A stretch of 64,000 nt of DNA from JAFAGX01 sp035623335 (GCA_035623335.1 DASPTQ010000290.1:1-64000), one strand, 5' to 3'; positions 17,920 through 26,252 are shown, numbered from the stretch's first letter. Numbers and translations: made by a program. Notes: generated by a model from the sequence alone, not told the origin.

Positions 17920-17946
17920 GGGCCGCCTGAATGAGGCGGCCCTTCT
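17920..17946 (+). terminator. Terminator-like hairpin
   Basis: GGGCCGCC (17920-17927) / GGCGGCCC (17935-17942), loop of seven bases, then TTCTACT. The stem is strong but the T run is poor. It follows the TIGR03118-like gene by 32 bases. Confidence 0.6.
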
Positions 17947-18280
17947 ACTCCGGGAACCCAGGCGTCGCCGACCAAACCATCAGCTTCGATAGCGATGAGC
18001 ATATCTTGGTTCAGCGCTCCATTCCTTGGCTACCTCGGCCGGCAGAAACTTCAGGGCGACGAAGCGGAGCAGCTTTACATCCTCGGCCTGGTTCGAGCCT
18101 CATTGCCACGAAGACTTTTGTAATCCTTTGGCGGCGCTCAAGCTTTGGTAGCGCTCGCGGTCACGGGCGGTAGGAATTTGATACGTGCCAGGCAATTTCT
18201 TGGCCCCAATCCTAGCAGTGTGTGCGATACTGAGGCTCGCAAAATTTGCGCCTGATCGTTTCGAAAGCCCGAAAATGCAT

Positions 18281-18402
18281 CGTACAATAAACGTACAATG
18301 CCTCGGGTAATGGTGCCTTTTTAGCCGGTCTGGCAATTTCTGGAATCAATAAGTTACATGTTTGCAACAGATTGAATGGTTCGACTCCCGCCGCCTCCAC
18401 CA
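18281..18402 (+). repeat. ssrA-ended repeat, copy 1 (attachment-site-like)
   Basis: 122 bases. It begins CGTACAATAAACGTACAATG and ends (18378-18402) with a 25-base match to the ssrA 3' end at 296-320 apart from one A-to-G change. In between it shares GGTAATGGTGCCTTTTT and GGAATCAATAAGTTACATG with the other copies. The tRNA-like core ending in CCACCA at the right edge and the same orientation as ssrA are what site-specific integration at ssrA leaves behind. Confidence 0.75.
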
Positions 18403-18473
18403 TATCTTTTATTATCAATAGATTACATACGTGAAGATTTTTCAACAAGCTGCATTCTCAATACATTGCGATT

Positions 18474-18490
18474 TTTTCGGACGCGGGTTC
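18474..18490 (+). repeat. Isolated 17-base copy of an ssrA internal segment
   Basis: TTTTCGGACGCGGGTTC is identical to ssrA 284-300, the part just before the 25-base core carried by the repeat at 18281-18402. So the two halves of the ssrA end occur here in swapped order, 70 bases apart. Could be a recombination junction scar. Confidence 0.55.
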
Positions 18491-18534
18491 CTTCTGCAGG
18501 ATACATATCGCTCATAACCGTCATCACTTCCTGG

Positions 18535-18900
18535 TATGTAATGGCTAACACCGTCAACAGAAACCGGCCGGCCCGGCGATCATCATCGACTGACTTCCCA
18601 ATGGCCCGGAGAAAGGTCGCGAACTCGCTGCACTTCGTCAATGGTCTTTTGATCGAGCGCGCGCATTAACCCAGTTGGATCGCTGCGTGCCGCGGCCAGC
18701 ACGGTGTCGTCGTTTTGGTGATGAATTCGCGTGCCCGCGACCGGATCGCGGACCAGTGTGGACTTGCCGCACTGACGAGGCCCCGTAACCATAACAACCG
18801 GCGTGTCCTTGAGCGCACTGAACACCAGATCGGCGGAAAAGCAGGGAAAGAGCACGGGAGCAGGGAAAGAGCACGGGATCAGTATCGTCCCTGCCGGGTG
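18535..18900 (-). pseudogene. Fragment of an AAA_14/DUF4143-type ATPase
   Basis: Minus-strand reading gives ADLVFSALKDTPVVMVTG, then the Walker A PRQCGKSTLVRD, DDTVLAAARSDPTG and TIDEVQRV (Walker B like). A frame change follows, and the other frame continues AIGKSVDDDRRAGRFLLT, the sensor region expected next, before the frame decays. Intact members are about 400 residues with a C-terminal DUF4143; here fewer than 130 are readable and no start is clear. Such ATPases often travel on mobile elements. Lies right after repeat copy 1. Confidence 0.6.
18841..18878. repeat. Perfect 19-base tandem duplication
   Basis: The unit gcagggaaagagcacggga occurs twice, at 18841-18859 and 18860-18878, at the 5' edge of the ATPase fragment. 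Probably a slippage duplication that helped disrupt the gene start. Confidence 0.8.
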
Positions 18901-19275
18901 GAAGCTTCGTCTAATTCGGATTAGGATTGCGTCTATTTCGGATTGTAGACTCGTCTGATCCAGAACCGAACCTGGAAAGCCCCGGGACTCTCGCCTCGTG
19001 GAGGGGCGTGCCCTGCCTGGGTGTAGCGCTGAACGAATTCCGCGAAGATAGTGGTAAGTAGCTCCCGAGGTGGCCTTAGTGTTTGTCGACCTTGCCTAGC
19101 TTCTTCGGATTCATCGCCCGCCCACATGCGCACTACGCATCGATCAAGCGAAGCCTCGCGATCGCGCTGCGCGGCCTTGCACACCATCGAACAGGCGCCT
19201 GACGAGACCCGACCGATGCTTGGGTCACCCACGTCACTTAATCTGCCGTCAATAGTTGCGATCCACAATTTCCTT

Positions 19276-19294
19276 GTATTACACTCCGTAATAC
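19276..19294. promoter_or_regulatory. Palindromic candidate operator of the toxin-antitoxin pair
   Basis: GTATTAC-ACTCC-GTAATAC is a perfect 7-base inverted repeat ending nine bases before the first possible antitoxin start. A second palindrome, CTGAT-GGGT-ATCAG, follows at 19301-19314. Ribbon-helix-helix antitoxins normally bind such repeats to repress their own operon. Confidence 0.5.
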
Positions 19295-19303
19295 AGTAGA
19301 CTG

Positions 19304-19579
19304 ATGGGTATCAGCAATATGGCTTCTCCTCTGACTTTGAGACTTGACGCGAAGACCAGAAAGCGGATCGAGCGCATCGCTCGCCGCAGACAAGTCTCCG
19401 TCTCCGAGGTGATACGTCTCGCGATCGCAGCGTGGGCGGAGCAGCAAGAGCCGATCGCCGCGCCCTATGAGGCGATTGCGGATTTGATCGGCGTGGTCCA
19501 TGGCGGGATGCCCGGTCGCTCCACTCAGATGGGCCGCCGATTCTCCGAAATCCTCAAGAAGCGGCGGAATCACAAGTGA
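19304..19579 (+). CDS. Ribbon-helix-helix antitoxin (VapB-type)
   Basis: 91 residues (86 if it starts at ATG 19319, MASPLTLRL). The N-terminus is a ribbon-helix-helix domain: PLTLRLDAKTRKRIERIARR forms strand and helix 1, VSVSEVIRLAIAAW helix 2. The C-terminal half (QQEPIAAPYEAIADLIGVV) is the usual toxin-binding tail. It would neutralise the PIN toxin encoded next and repress the operon. The stop overlaps the toxin GTG start in the sequence GTGA. Ribosome-binding site is weak for either start. Confidence 0.85.
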   Translation: MGISNMASPLTLRLDAKTRKRIERIARRRQVSVSEVIRLAIAAWAEQQEPIAAPYEAIADLIGVVHGGMPGRSTQMGRRFSEILKKRRNHK

Positions 19580-19980
19580 TCCTCATCGACGCTGGACCGC
19601 TTGTGGCGCTGGTCGATGCTGACGATCAGTATCACGAAAAGTGCGTCGATTGCTTGAAGAGCTTGCGAGAGCCCTTGGTCACCGTGTGGCCTCCCCTGGT
19701 CGAAGCCGTCTATTTGCTGGGGGATTTTCCACAAGCCCAGGAAGCTCTCTGGGAGATGTTGGCGCGAGGAGCGGTGCGACTCCTCACCCTCGACCTGGTA
19801 GACATACCCCGCATACGGGAGCTCATGATCAAGTATGCCGACCGGCCGATGGATCTCGCGGACGCGGCACTTGTCAGAGTGGCTGAGCGAGAAGGCATCA
19901 GGAGAATCTTCACAGTCGACCGCAACGATTTCACAGTCTATCGCCTTCACGGACGGATCGGCCTTGCGATCGTCCCATAG
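19576..19980 (+). CDS. PIN-domain toxin (VapC-type RNase)
   Basis: 134 residues from a GTG that overlaps the antitoxin stop by four bases. PIN fold acidic residues are visible: ILIDAGPLVALVD at the start (Asp5), the Glu of PLVEAVYLLG, the Asp of DLADAALVRVAE and the Asp of IFTVDRNDF near the end. These bind Mg2+ for RNA cleavage; VapC toxins cut tRNA or rRNA. The target here is unknown. The pair sits in the short block between repeat copies 1 and 2, consistent with a stabilisation module on a mobile segment. Confidence 0.88.
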   Translation: MILIDAGPLVALVDADDQYHEKCVDCLKSLREPLVTVWPPLVEAVYLLGDFPQAQEALWEMLARGAVRLLTLDLVDIPRIRELMIKYADRPMDLADAALVRVAEREGIRRIFTVDRNDFTVYRLHGRIGLAIVP

Positions 19981-20067
19981 GAGAACTCCGGAATACGGGT
20001 CACCGTTGAGCCGATCAGCTCGACCCAGTCGGGGCGCTGGGGGCAGATTCGGGTGGAGGCCGTCCTG

Positions 20068-21096
20068 CTACCCTTGAGGTCGATTCTTTGCTTGCTCCAT
20101 AGCGATCTGGTTGACATGTGACAATGCCTTCGACCCAGAGGCCCCCTCGATCGCCTTCAAGGCAATGTCCTGCACCTGCTGCTTAGCGTCTACTAGTTGC
20201 TTTTCGAGCGTTACGATCTGAGAAGCTTGGCGGGCCAGAGTCTCCTCCAGCGTCCTCACCTGCAGTTCAGCAAGCCGCCTTTCGGTCTCCGCGTCCTTCC
20301 TCAGAACGAGCACCTCCTGCTCGAACTTGGCTTCCGTCTCGCGTCGTACCCGCAACGCTGCAGTCTCCGCCTCATTCTGGAGACGTGCCGGAAAACCCTC
20401 ACCTTCTCTTCGTAAACGCGTCAGTTCGTCCTCGCGCTCTTTCAGTTCCGCCTCGCGCTGTCTCCACGCTTTCTCCAGAGCCTCCTGGCGCTCCTGGTTC
20501 TTTTTCTCCACTAGACGTATCTCTTCTTCATACTTGTCCTGAGCCTTCTTGCGCTCGAGCGCCTTCTTATACTCATAATCTTCGATCTCGCGCTGCCGCT
20601 GCTTCTTAAGATTCTCTTCCTGCTCCTTGCGCTCACGCTCCATTCTCGCCGACTCTTCCTCCCACGCCTGGCGCAGGGCACCTATCTCTGCCTCCGCACG
20701 CTGCTTTTCCCGCGCATAATCCTGCACGATCTGATCGAGCGCCGTGGCCGCCACGTCCATCTTATGGAGTTGCTCCAGTTCCTTGCGCTCGAGCGCTACT
20801 GCCTCCCGCACCGTGGCCAATACCTTCACCTCCTGCGTGAGCTGCTCGGAAACATCGGCTAGCGCCTTGCCGACCTCGAGTCCCAGCCCTGAAATCTTCT
20901 GCACTACGGCCTCGACCGTTATTCCCTCGGCGGCTTGCCGGATCTCGGCCGCGCGCAATCGCGCGGCCTCTTCGGCCCTGACGTCTGCGGCCTCGCGCGC
21001 AGATTCCACCTGCTCTTGGATCTCTGCGAACTCCTGCTGCATTTCCGCTCTGCTGCGCCTTGCTCGCACGGGTGCTTTCATTGCCTTCACGGGCAT
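20068..21096 (-). CDS. Long coiled-coil protein of unknown function
   Basis: 342 residues from the ATG at 21096, which has AAAGGAAC eight bases upstream; longer in-frame starts give a low-quality N-terminus. After a basic start (PVKAMKAPVRARRSRAEM) nearly the whole chain is heptad-rich, charged and lacking proline: EQVESAREAADVRAEEAARL, REKQRAEAEIGALRQAWEEE and RREIEDYEYKKALERKKAQD-like stretches. No signal or membrane segment, so cytoplasmic. The C-terminus ends in a short Ser/Lys/Gln segment. It may be structural or chromosome/partition related, but nothing shows which. Monocistronic and transcribed toward the toxin gene. Confidence 0.7.
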   Translation of the reverse strand: MPVKAMKAPVRARRSRAEMQQEFAEIQEQVESAREAADVRAEEAARLRAAEIRQAAEGITVEAVVQKISGLGLEVGKALADVSEQLTQEVKVLATVREAVALERKELEQLHKMDVAATALDQIVQDYAREKQRAEAEIGALRQAWEEESARMERERKEQEENLKKQRQREIEDYEYKKALERKKAQDKYEEEIRLVEKKNQERQEALEKAWRQREAELKEREDELTRLRREGEGFPARLQNEAETAALRVRRETEAKFEQEVLVLRKDAETERRLAELQVRTLEETLARQASQIVTLEKQLVDAKQQVQDIALKAIEGASGSKALSHVNQIAMEQAKNRPQG

Positions 21097-21807
21097 AGTC
21101 GTTGTTCCTTTCGCAGGAAGATTATCAGATTTTAGCCCTGCACATTCACTCGACGTATCAACGAGTCTATTGCGCGAGGGCCCTGCTTGAATGCTCGAAG
21201 AACCGGCCAGTGCTTGATGCAGGCCGTCCAGGAGATCTTCGCGAATCAACCGCAAGCCCGTTATCCAGGCGCTGCCTCCGCAACCGATCTCGGTGAGTAC
21301 CGGGAGCCCCGTCGGTCCCGCTCCGGCTCGACAGGCGGAATCAGAGCCCAAAGCGGGAGGGACACCGTGCCGGACCCAACCGACTCTGGAACTCCTGCCA
21401 TGGTCACATCGGATGGTATTGCGAAAGCCGCCCCCCACCTGCTCGAAGCCGGGCTGACATTCCTGGAGTCGCTTGGCTCAGGGGACGCTGGTCGGCATGG
21501 CGATGGCGTCGATGGCGCCACAACTCAGTTTCCTTTCCTTCTCGGCTTTTCCAGGGAGACCGACAAACCAATCGCACGCTTCTGTCGATTCCGGTGCCAG
21601 CTTCTGTCACCAAGGAGCGGTTGGGACGAGCACTCGCCGGCGTGGTAAGCGCGTTACAAACGCCGCCTGACCTGCACGGTTCAGGCGGCCCGCCTCAAGC
21701 CCCACTGCCGAAAAATAGATCGAGTTTTTTCTCAATCAACGTAGGCAAACTTGTGGGAGACTTACGTCGCTATGTGGCGTCAGCGGGACCCAGAACGAAA
21801 ACATTTT
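21097..21807. other. Gene-poor stretch before repeat copy 2
   Basis: About 710 bases. Several overlapping ORFs exist on both strands but none has a ribosome-binding site together with a recognisable motif. At 21662-21695 CGCCTGACCTGCACGG/TTCAGGCGG forms an imperfect hairpin. I see no gene that can be supported. Confidence 0.35.
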
Positions 21808-21929
21808 CGTACAATAAACGTACAATGGATTCGGCAATGTGACGTTTTTCGCCCTTCTGGCTCTTCCTGGAATCAATAAGTTGCATGCTGTCAAGACGGC
21901 AGATAGTTCGATTCCCGCCGCCTCCACCA
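21808..21929 (+). repeat. ssrA-ended repeat, copy 2 (attachment-site-like)
   Basis: 122 bases, the same length as copy 1. Starts CGTACAATAAACGTACAATG and ends (21906-21929) with the ssrA-type T-arm and acceptor strand to CCACCA. Shared internal blocks include GGAATCAATAAGTT and TTTTTCGCCCTTCTGGC. Same orientation as ssrA. Confidence 0.75.
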
Positions 21930-22222
21930 ATTGTGAGAAGTTTCAAGCGAAAGATCGTGATTTCCGCCTGCGATTCAATGGCCGCTCTTGTCCCAGCGTA
22001 AGGCCGGTCAATTGCCGGTATCCAGTTACTTTTCAACCCCAGTCTCATTCCCACTGTTTATAAATCGGAGAAGCACGTTCTAGATGGCAGTGGTGAACTG
22101 GCCTCAAGACGCAGGGAGGAGCATTTCCAAATTCGGAGGCACGTGATTCTGACTTCCCAATCGTCGAGAATTCGCGAGTTGATGGCGAGAAACCCGTCTC
22201 TTGATAGTTTCGGACTAAGGAT

Positions 22223-22561
22223 TTAGTTGTCTATTCCTGCGCCCGCGCGAACCCTGCCACGCTGCACCACTCGCGATGTCCGGTTGCCGCCCCCTCCAAA
22301 GAAGCAGGTCAGGCCGAACAGATAGCCGAAGTTGTACCAGGCTCCATTGTTGTGGACCTCGTAGACATTGAGGTCGGTCTTAAACAGCGATGCCACAAAC
22401 ACAAACGGAGCAATAAAGCCCTGCCAGAGGCCTAGCCAGAACCCCGCGATTTCGCCGTGTTCGCTCGCCATTTTCTTGGATGGGTTAGGACCCGGCACGC
22501 AGCCAGCCATAATGCTAAGCAGCAGTAGGACAACCACGAACATTGCAACAGAGGGTTTCAT
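22223..22561 (-). CDS. Small lipoprotein-like conserved protein
   Basis: 112 residues from the ATG at 22561, preceded by AGGAGG. A hydrophobic N-terminus (MFVVVLLLLSIMAGC) ends in a plausible lipobox. The middle, GFWLGLWQGFIAPFVFVASL and YEVHNNGAWYNFGYLFG, is a pattern I recall from small conserved membrane proteins of many bacteria, with a second hydrophobic segment. The C-terminus is Gly/Arg-rich and unlike the family. Function unknown. Divergent from the sigma-factor operon, with about 90-110 bases between, so they may share control. Confidence 0.65.
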   Translation of the reverse strand: MKPSVAMFVVVLLLLSIMAGCVPGPNPSKKMASEHGEIAGFWLGLWQGFIAPFVFVASLFKTDLNVYEVHNNGAWYNFGYLFGLTCFFGGGGNRTSRVVQRGRVRAGAGIDN

Positions 22562-22673
22562 CGCAATTCCTCCTACCGTTACCTTTCTACGAGGCACGGG
22601 CGTGAAAAGTCTCAGAAAGGCCTGCCACCGCGCCTTGCATCCTTTTTAGGTGCTCACCCGTATATCCGATAGC

Positions 22674-23267
22674 ATGAACGCTGCAGCATATTTCCTCATG
22701 ATCGACCTGGAGTCCGAGGCCAGAGTAGTTGCTCGCGGTCTTCGTCGGCGCGATCCGCAGTTGCTGGACCGTCTCATCGAGCAGTATCAACACCGGCTGT
22801 TGCGTTATCTGGTATACCTCGCGGGAAATCGTGAACTGGCGGAGGACCTTTTCCAGGAAACCTGGATTCGCGTGCTGGAACGCGGCCATCAGTACGACGG
22901 TAGGCATGAATTCATTACTTGGCTCTATGCGGTGGCAAGAAATCTCACCTTCGATTATTTGCGGAAGAAACGCCCGGTCAGCCTGGATGGGCTGATCGAG
23001 GGCGAAGAGCACACCCCAGCGGAACCAGCCGACACACGGCCGTTGGCTTGGGAAGTTGTGGCACAGCACGAGCAGGCCGAGCGCATCAGTGCCGCTTTGG
23101 TCAGCATCCCGGCGGACTATCGCGAAACCGTGGTATTGCGTTTCCACGATGGGCTGGCTTTGGAGGAGATTGCCACGGTGACCGGAGCCCCGGTAGGCAC
23201 GGTGAAGTCGCGCCTGTATCGCGGATTGAACATGCTGATGTCGCGGTTGAAGGGAGCACAGGCATGA
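22674..23267 (+). CDS. ECF-family RNA polymerase sigma factor
   Basis: About 197 residues from ATG 22674; an in-frame GTG at 22650 and ATG at 22698 are alternatives and none has a strong ribosome-binding site. Region 2: LLRYLVYLAGNRELAEDLFQ with ETWIRVLER and FITWLYAVARNLTFDYLRK. Region 4: IPADYRETVVLRFHDGLALE with EEIATVTGAPVGTVKSRLYR. These bind the -10 and -35 elements of the target promoters. The next gene, overlapping by ATGA, is a zinc-finger anti-sigma protein, so this is a signal-responsive pair. Its regulon probably includes its own operon. Confidence 0.92.
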   Translation: MNAAAYFLMIDLESEARVVARGLRRRDPQLLDRLIEQYQHRLLRYLVYLAGNRELAEDLFQETWIRVLERGHQYDGRHEFITWLYAVARNLTFDYLRKKRPVSLDGLIEGEEHTPAEPADTRPLAWEVVAQHEQAERISAALVSIPADYRETVVLRFHDGLALEEIATVTGAPVGTVKSRLYRGLNMLMSRLKGAQA

Positions 23268-23743
23268 CGCGGGACACACATGACGAGGCGCGGGAGCTGA
23301 TCGCTCTGGGTGACGCTTTCTCGGATGCGCAGCAGATCTGGCTGCGGAACCATCTCGAGGAGTGCGCATCCTGTCGTGATTATGCGGAAGGCGCGGCCCA
23401 GATGGTTCGTGCTTTGCGCTCCCTTCCCGTAGCCGCTGATGCCCGCTTAGTGCGAGCCACGCAGGTGCGCGTGCGCTTCCATGCCGCCCGACTTCGGGAG
23501 GCTCGGGAGCGCATGTGGCTGGTGGGGATGACTTGCTTGGGCGTAGGGCTCACCGTAACACTGACCCTGCCGTTCCTGTGGCGCTTGTTTGCCTGGATGG
23601 GAGAGCAGGTCGGAGTCTCGACTCTGGTTTGGCAAACAGCGTTCCTGTGTTTCTTTATTGCACCGGCACTCGCTGTAAGTGTGGTGTTGTTGGCTCGCGG
23701 CACTCACGTGAAGAGCCACAGACAAGGTTCGCGGCAATGGTGA
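23264..23743 (+). CDS. Membrane anti-sigma factor with zinc finger
   Basis: 159 residues, starting in an ATGA overlap with the sigma-factor stop. The N-terminal zinc-binding anti-sigma motif is HLEECASCRDYAEG (His-x3-Cys-x2-Cys) at about 30-40. Two membrane helices follow: WLVGMTCLGVGLTVTLTLPF and QTAFLCFFIAPALAVSVVLL, joined by a short loop. The cytosolic N-terminus would hold the sigma factor until a signal releases it. The C-terminus is short and basic, so there is little periplasmic domain for sensing. Confidence 0.88.
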   Translation: MTRDTHDEARELIALGDAFSDAQQIWLRNHLEECASCRDYAEGAAQMVRALRSLPVAADARLVRATQVRVRFHAARLREARERMWLVGMTCLGVGLTVTLTLPFLWRLFAWMGEQVGVSTLVWQTAFLCFFIAPALAVSVVLLARGTHVKSHRQGSRQW

Positions 23744-23762
23744 TCAGAAAGTGGGCAAATTT

Positions 23763-24302
23763 ATGCTAGCGAAAGAAGAAACTCAAACTGGACTGGCGGC
23801 AGAAATCAAAATTATTCCGACGTGGGCATGGGGCCTGGGCGGCATCGCGTTCGTCGCGGCGCAGTGGTTTTTCAATATCGCTGTGGTTCGCCACCCACAG
23901 CCTCATCCAATACCGGCATGGGGGCGCCCGTTGCTCGGCCTGCTGGCCGGAATTCTAGGCGGCTGTTATTTGTTGTTAATTGGCTATATCAACCGCGATG
24001 CCAAGCGCCGCGGCATGAGCCGGACCCTTTGGACAATTCTGGCTATTGTTGTTCCCAACGCTCTGGGCATCATTCTTTACTTCTTACTACGGCTCCCATT
24101 GCGAAGCGTTTGCCCACAATGCGGGTATGTCGTGCAGGCTGGGTTCAGCTTCTGCCCTCACTGCAGTTACAAGCTGGGCCCGAGTTGTCCGCAATGCCAG
24201 CGCGCGGTTGGGGTAAACGACATCTATTGTCCCTACTGCGGAACCCAGCTGCGCAATCCAACGGGCCCGGTCTCTAGCCCTCCAAGTCGCGTTCCCAGCT
24301 AG
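23763..24302 (+). CDS. Membrane protein with C-terminal double zinc ribbon
   Basis: 179 residues. Three hydrophobic segments (GLGGIAFVAAQWFFNIAVV, LGLLAGILGGCYLLLIGY, ILAIVVPNALGIILYFLL), a basic loop INRDAKRRGMSRTLW, and a cytosolic tail with four CxxC pairs: CPQCGYV, CPHCSYK, CPQCQRA, CPYCGTQ, i.e. two zinc ribbons. The INRDAKRRGM plus zinc-ribbon layout occurs in membrane proteins beside sigma/anti-sigma pairs. It lies 19 bases after the anti-sigma gene and is probably the third gene of that operon. Role unknown; possibly a partner in signal transmission. Confidence 0.75.
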   Translation: MLAKEETQTGLAAEIKIIPTWAWGLGGIAFVAAQWFFNIAVVRHPQPHPIPAWGRPLLGLLAGILGGCYLLLIGYINRDAKRRGMSRTLWTILAIVVPNALGIILYFLLRLPLRSVCPQCGYVVQAGFSFCPHCSYKLGPSCPQCQRAVGVNDIYCPYCGTQLRNPTGPVSSPPSRVPS

Positions 24303-24505
24303 CGGCCCACAAAGTTGCACCGAGGGCGGTTACCATCGCAAACGCAAACTGAGGCCCGCCGAATTGCATTCCTTAGTACCAGGCCAGAAGTCGGCTTGTG
24401 TGAATCGATTCGCAGAAACTCCTGGATAACGAGCAAACAGGAACTTGGCATGGCTAACGAAGGCGGATTGGTAGCGCTAAACGCGCTGCACTGGCTTCGA
24501 AGCGG

Positions 24506-24573
24506 CGAAAATAGCCAAAGTTGTTATTGTCGTTTGTCATTACTTTTGAAAATAACGCTTCCCGCTATTTTCG
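24506..24573. promoter_or_regulatory. Inverted repeats upstream of the Fic gene
   Basis: CGAAAATAGC (24506-24515) and its exact reverse complement GCTATTTTCG (24564-24573) lie 48 bases apart, with a related GAAAATAACG at 24548-24557 between them. The right arm ends 16 bases before the Fic start. Three like sites suggest a cooperative repressor, perhaps the Fic protein itself through its C-terminal helix-turn-helix. Confidence 0.5.
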
Positions 24574-24589
24574 AAGGCTAAAAACGGCT

Positions 24590-25737
24590 ATGCCTAGGGT
24601 TGCTGAGGTGCCGGGCAAGAGCATAGCGCAGGGAGGCTACTCAGCTTTCGTGCCTGCCCCCTTGCCTCCTGAGCTCGATTGGACTGCAAAGCTAATCGGT
24701 GCGTTGTCAGACGCAGACCGGCTCGTCGGAAGACTGGCTGGCGAAGGCGGACGACTTTCCAATCCTCACATTCTGGTTCGCCCTTTCGTGCGCCGCGAGG
24801 CCGTTCTATCGAGCAAGATTGAGGGCACCCAAGCCACACTCGGTGAGCTGCTGGCAGCCGAGGCAGGGGCAGCGGTAGATCGAAGCCCAGAGGACCTCCG
24901 GGAAGTTGGCAACTATGTTGTCGCTCTTGAATACGGCATTTCGCGTCTCAAGAAGCTTCCTCTGTGCGTAAGGCTCACCCGCGAGCTGCACGAGAAACTA
25001 ATGACGGGAGTCAGAGGACACACTGCCGCGCCAGGCCGTTTCCGAACCATCCAGAACTGGATTGGAAAACCCGCAGCACGATAGCCACAGCGTCAAACAT
25101 CCCACCGCCTGCCGGAGAAGTCGAACCGTGCCTTGCGGCTTGGGAAAAGTTCCTGCACGAATCAACGCTGCCGCCTCTGGTCACAATCGCACTGGCTCAT
25201 TACCAGTTCGAAGCCGTTCACCCTTTTCTTGATGGCAACGGCCGAGTTGGACGTCTTCTCACCACTTTGTTTTTAATCGAACGCCAAATCCTCCCGACCC
25301 CACTGCTCTATCTGTCAGCGTTTTTCGAAGCATCGCGGCGGGATTACTACGACGGTCTGCGCGGCGTCAGCGAACGTGGAGCGTGGAACGACTGGCTCGA
25401 ATACTTGCTGCTCGGCGTTGCCCGGATGTCTGAGGACGCGTTAAGCCGGGCCACACGGATAAATCAGCTGCTCGCACAGTGGCAGCGGAAGGTGTCCGGT
25501 GAGTCCTCCAATAACCCACTACGCGTGGTTGAGCTCCTGGGTGCAAACCCGTTCATGACGACCAAGGGTACCGCGGAAACACTGGGGATTGCGTTTACAA
25601 CGGCCCAACGCACCATCGAGCGGCTTGAGCGTGCTGGCATTGTCAAACAAGTGGGCGAGGCAAAGCGTGGACGGGTTTACTGTGCGCAAGCCTTGCTGGC
25701 TATTCTCGAAGAGCCTGCACGGCTGAGTCCTCGCTAA
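24590..25737 (+). pseudogene. Fic-family protein (AMPylase-like), frameshifted
   Basis: Read in two frames the gene gives a complete Fic protein of about 380 residues. Frame 1 (24590-25084): N-terminal domain with SSKIEGTQ, an (S/T)xxxE(G/N) inhibitory motif, and FRTIQNWIGKP. Frame 2 (about 25085-25737): VEPCLAAWEKFLHE, the full Fic motif HPFLDGNGRVGR, then a winged-helix tail (TTKGTAETLGIAFTTAQRTIERLERAGIVKQ). Fic enzymes transfer AMP from ATP to target proteins. The frames join near AAAACCCGCAGC (25065-25076), where an indel is needed. Either a real null mutation or a base-calling error; all catalytic motifs are otherwise intact. Confidence 0.8.
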
Positions 25738-25849
25738 GAATTCGCCATCAGGAAAAAGACAGGTTGCGAGGAAGTTTTATTTCTCAACGAGCGAAAACTG
25801 TGGGATATCGGCTTGTGATCAGCTCAAATGCAGTGGCGCAAAGGATTTT

Positions 25850-25967
25850 CGTACAACAAACGTACAATGGCTCCGGTAATGGTGCCTTTTTGGCCGCTCT
25901 GGCAGTTCCGGGAATCAATAAGTTACCTGTTTGTAACACAGCGAAGGGTTTCCCGCCGCCTCCACCA
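25850..25967 (+). repeat. ssrA-ended repeat, copy 3 (attachment-site-like)
   Basis: 118 bases: CGTACAACAAACGTACAATG at the left, GGTAATGGTGCCTTTTTGGC and GGGAATCAATAAGTTACCTG inside, and TCCCGCCGCCTCCACCA (25951-25967) at the right. The T-loop part of the core is degraded (GGGTTTCCC), so this copy retains only the last 17 bases of ssrA exactly. Confidence 0.75.
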
Positions 25968-26252
25968 TCCCTAAAAACCTGAAGTACACCTAAGCACCCA
26001 CCTCGCGTCTCCGATCCCGCAGATCGAGCTGCAACTAGAGCACAATGGTGATTCGCCGGCAAGCCTAGCGGCTGATGAACCCAGGCACGACAGAGGCTGA
26101 GCCATCGGGACTGTGCAATTGTTTGCAGTTCACAAAATCACACCTTGACAGCGTGATGTTATGGGTGACAAACTTCGGGCCGATCTTCAGCAAGCCAGCG
26201 CACCGCAGTCGGTAAAGAGCACCAATGTCACCCTCTCAAAGGAGATTCCCTT

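Noticed and set aside
18933..19268. 111-residue minus-strand ORF
   Set aside because: No motif, no ribosome-binding site, strongly basic and Arg/Gly-biased as expected from a shadow frame of GC-rich non-coding DNA.
21261..21648. Overlapping ORFs on both strands before repeat copy 2
   Set aside because: No ribosome-binding sites, no recognisable domains, and Pro/Arg/Ser-biased composition typical of chance frames.
26145..26150. TTGACA as -35 box for the S53 protease
   Set aside because: No acceptable -10 hexamer 16-18 bases downstream.
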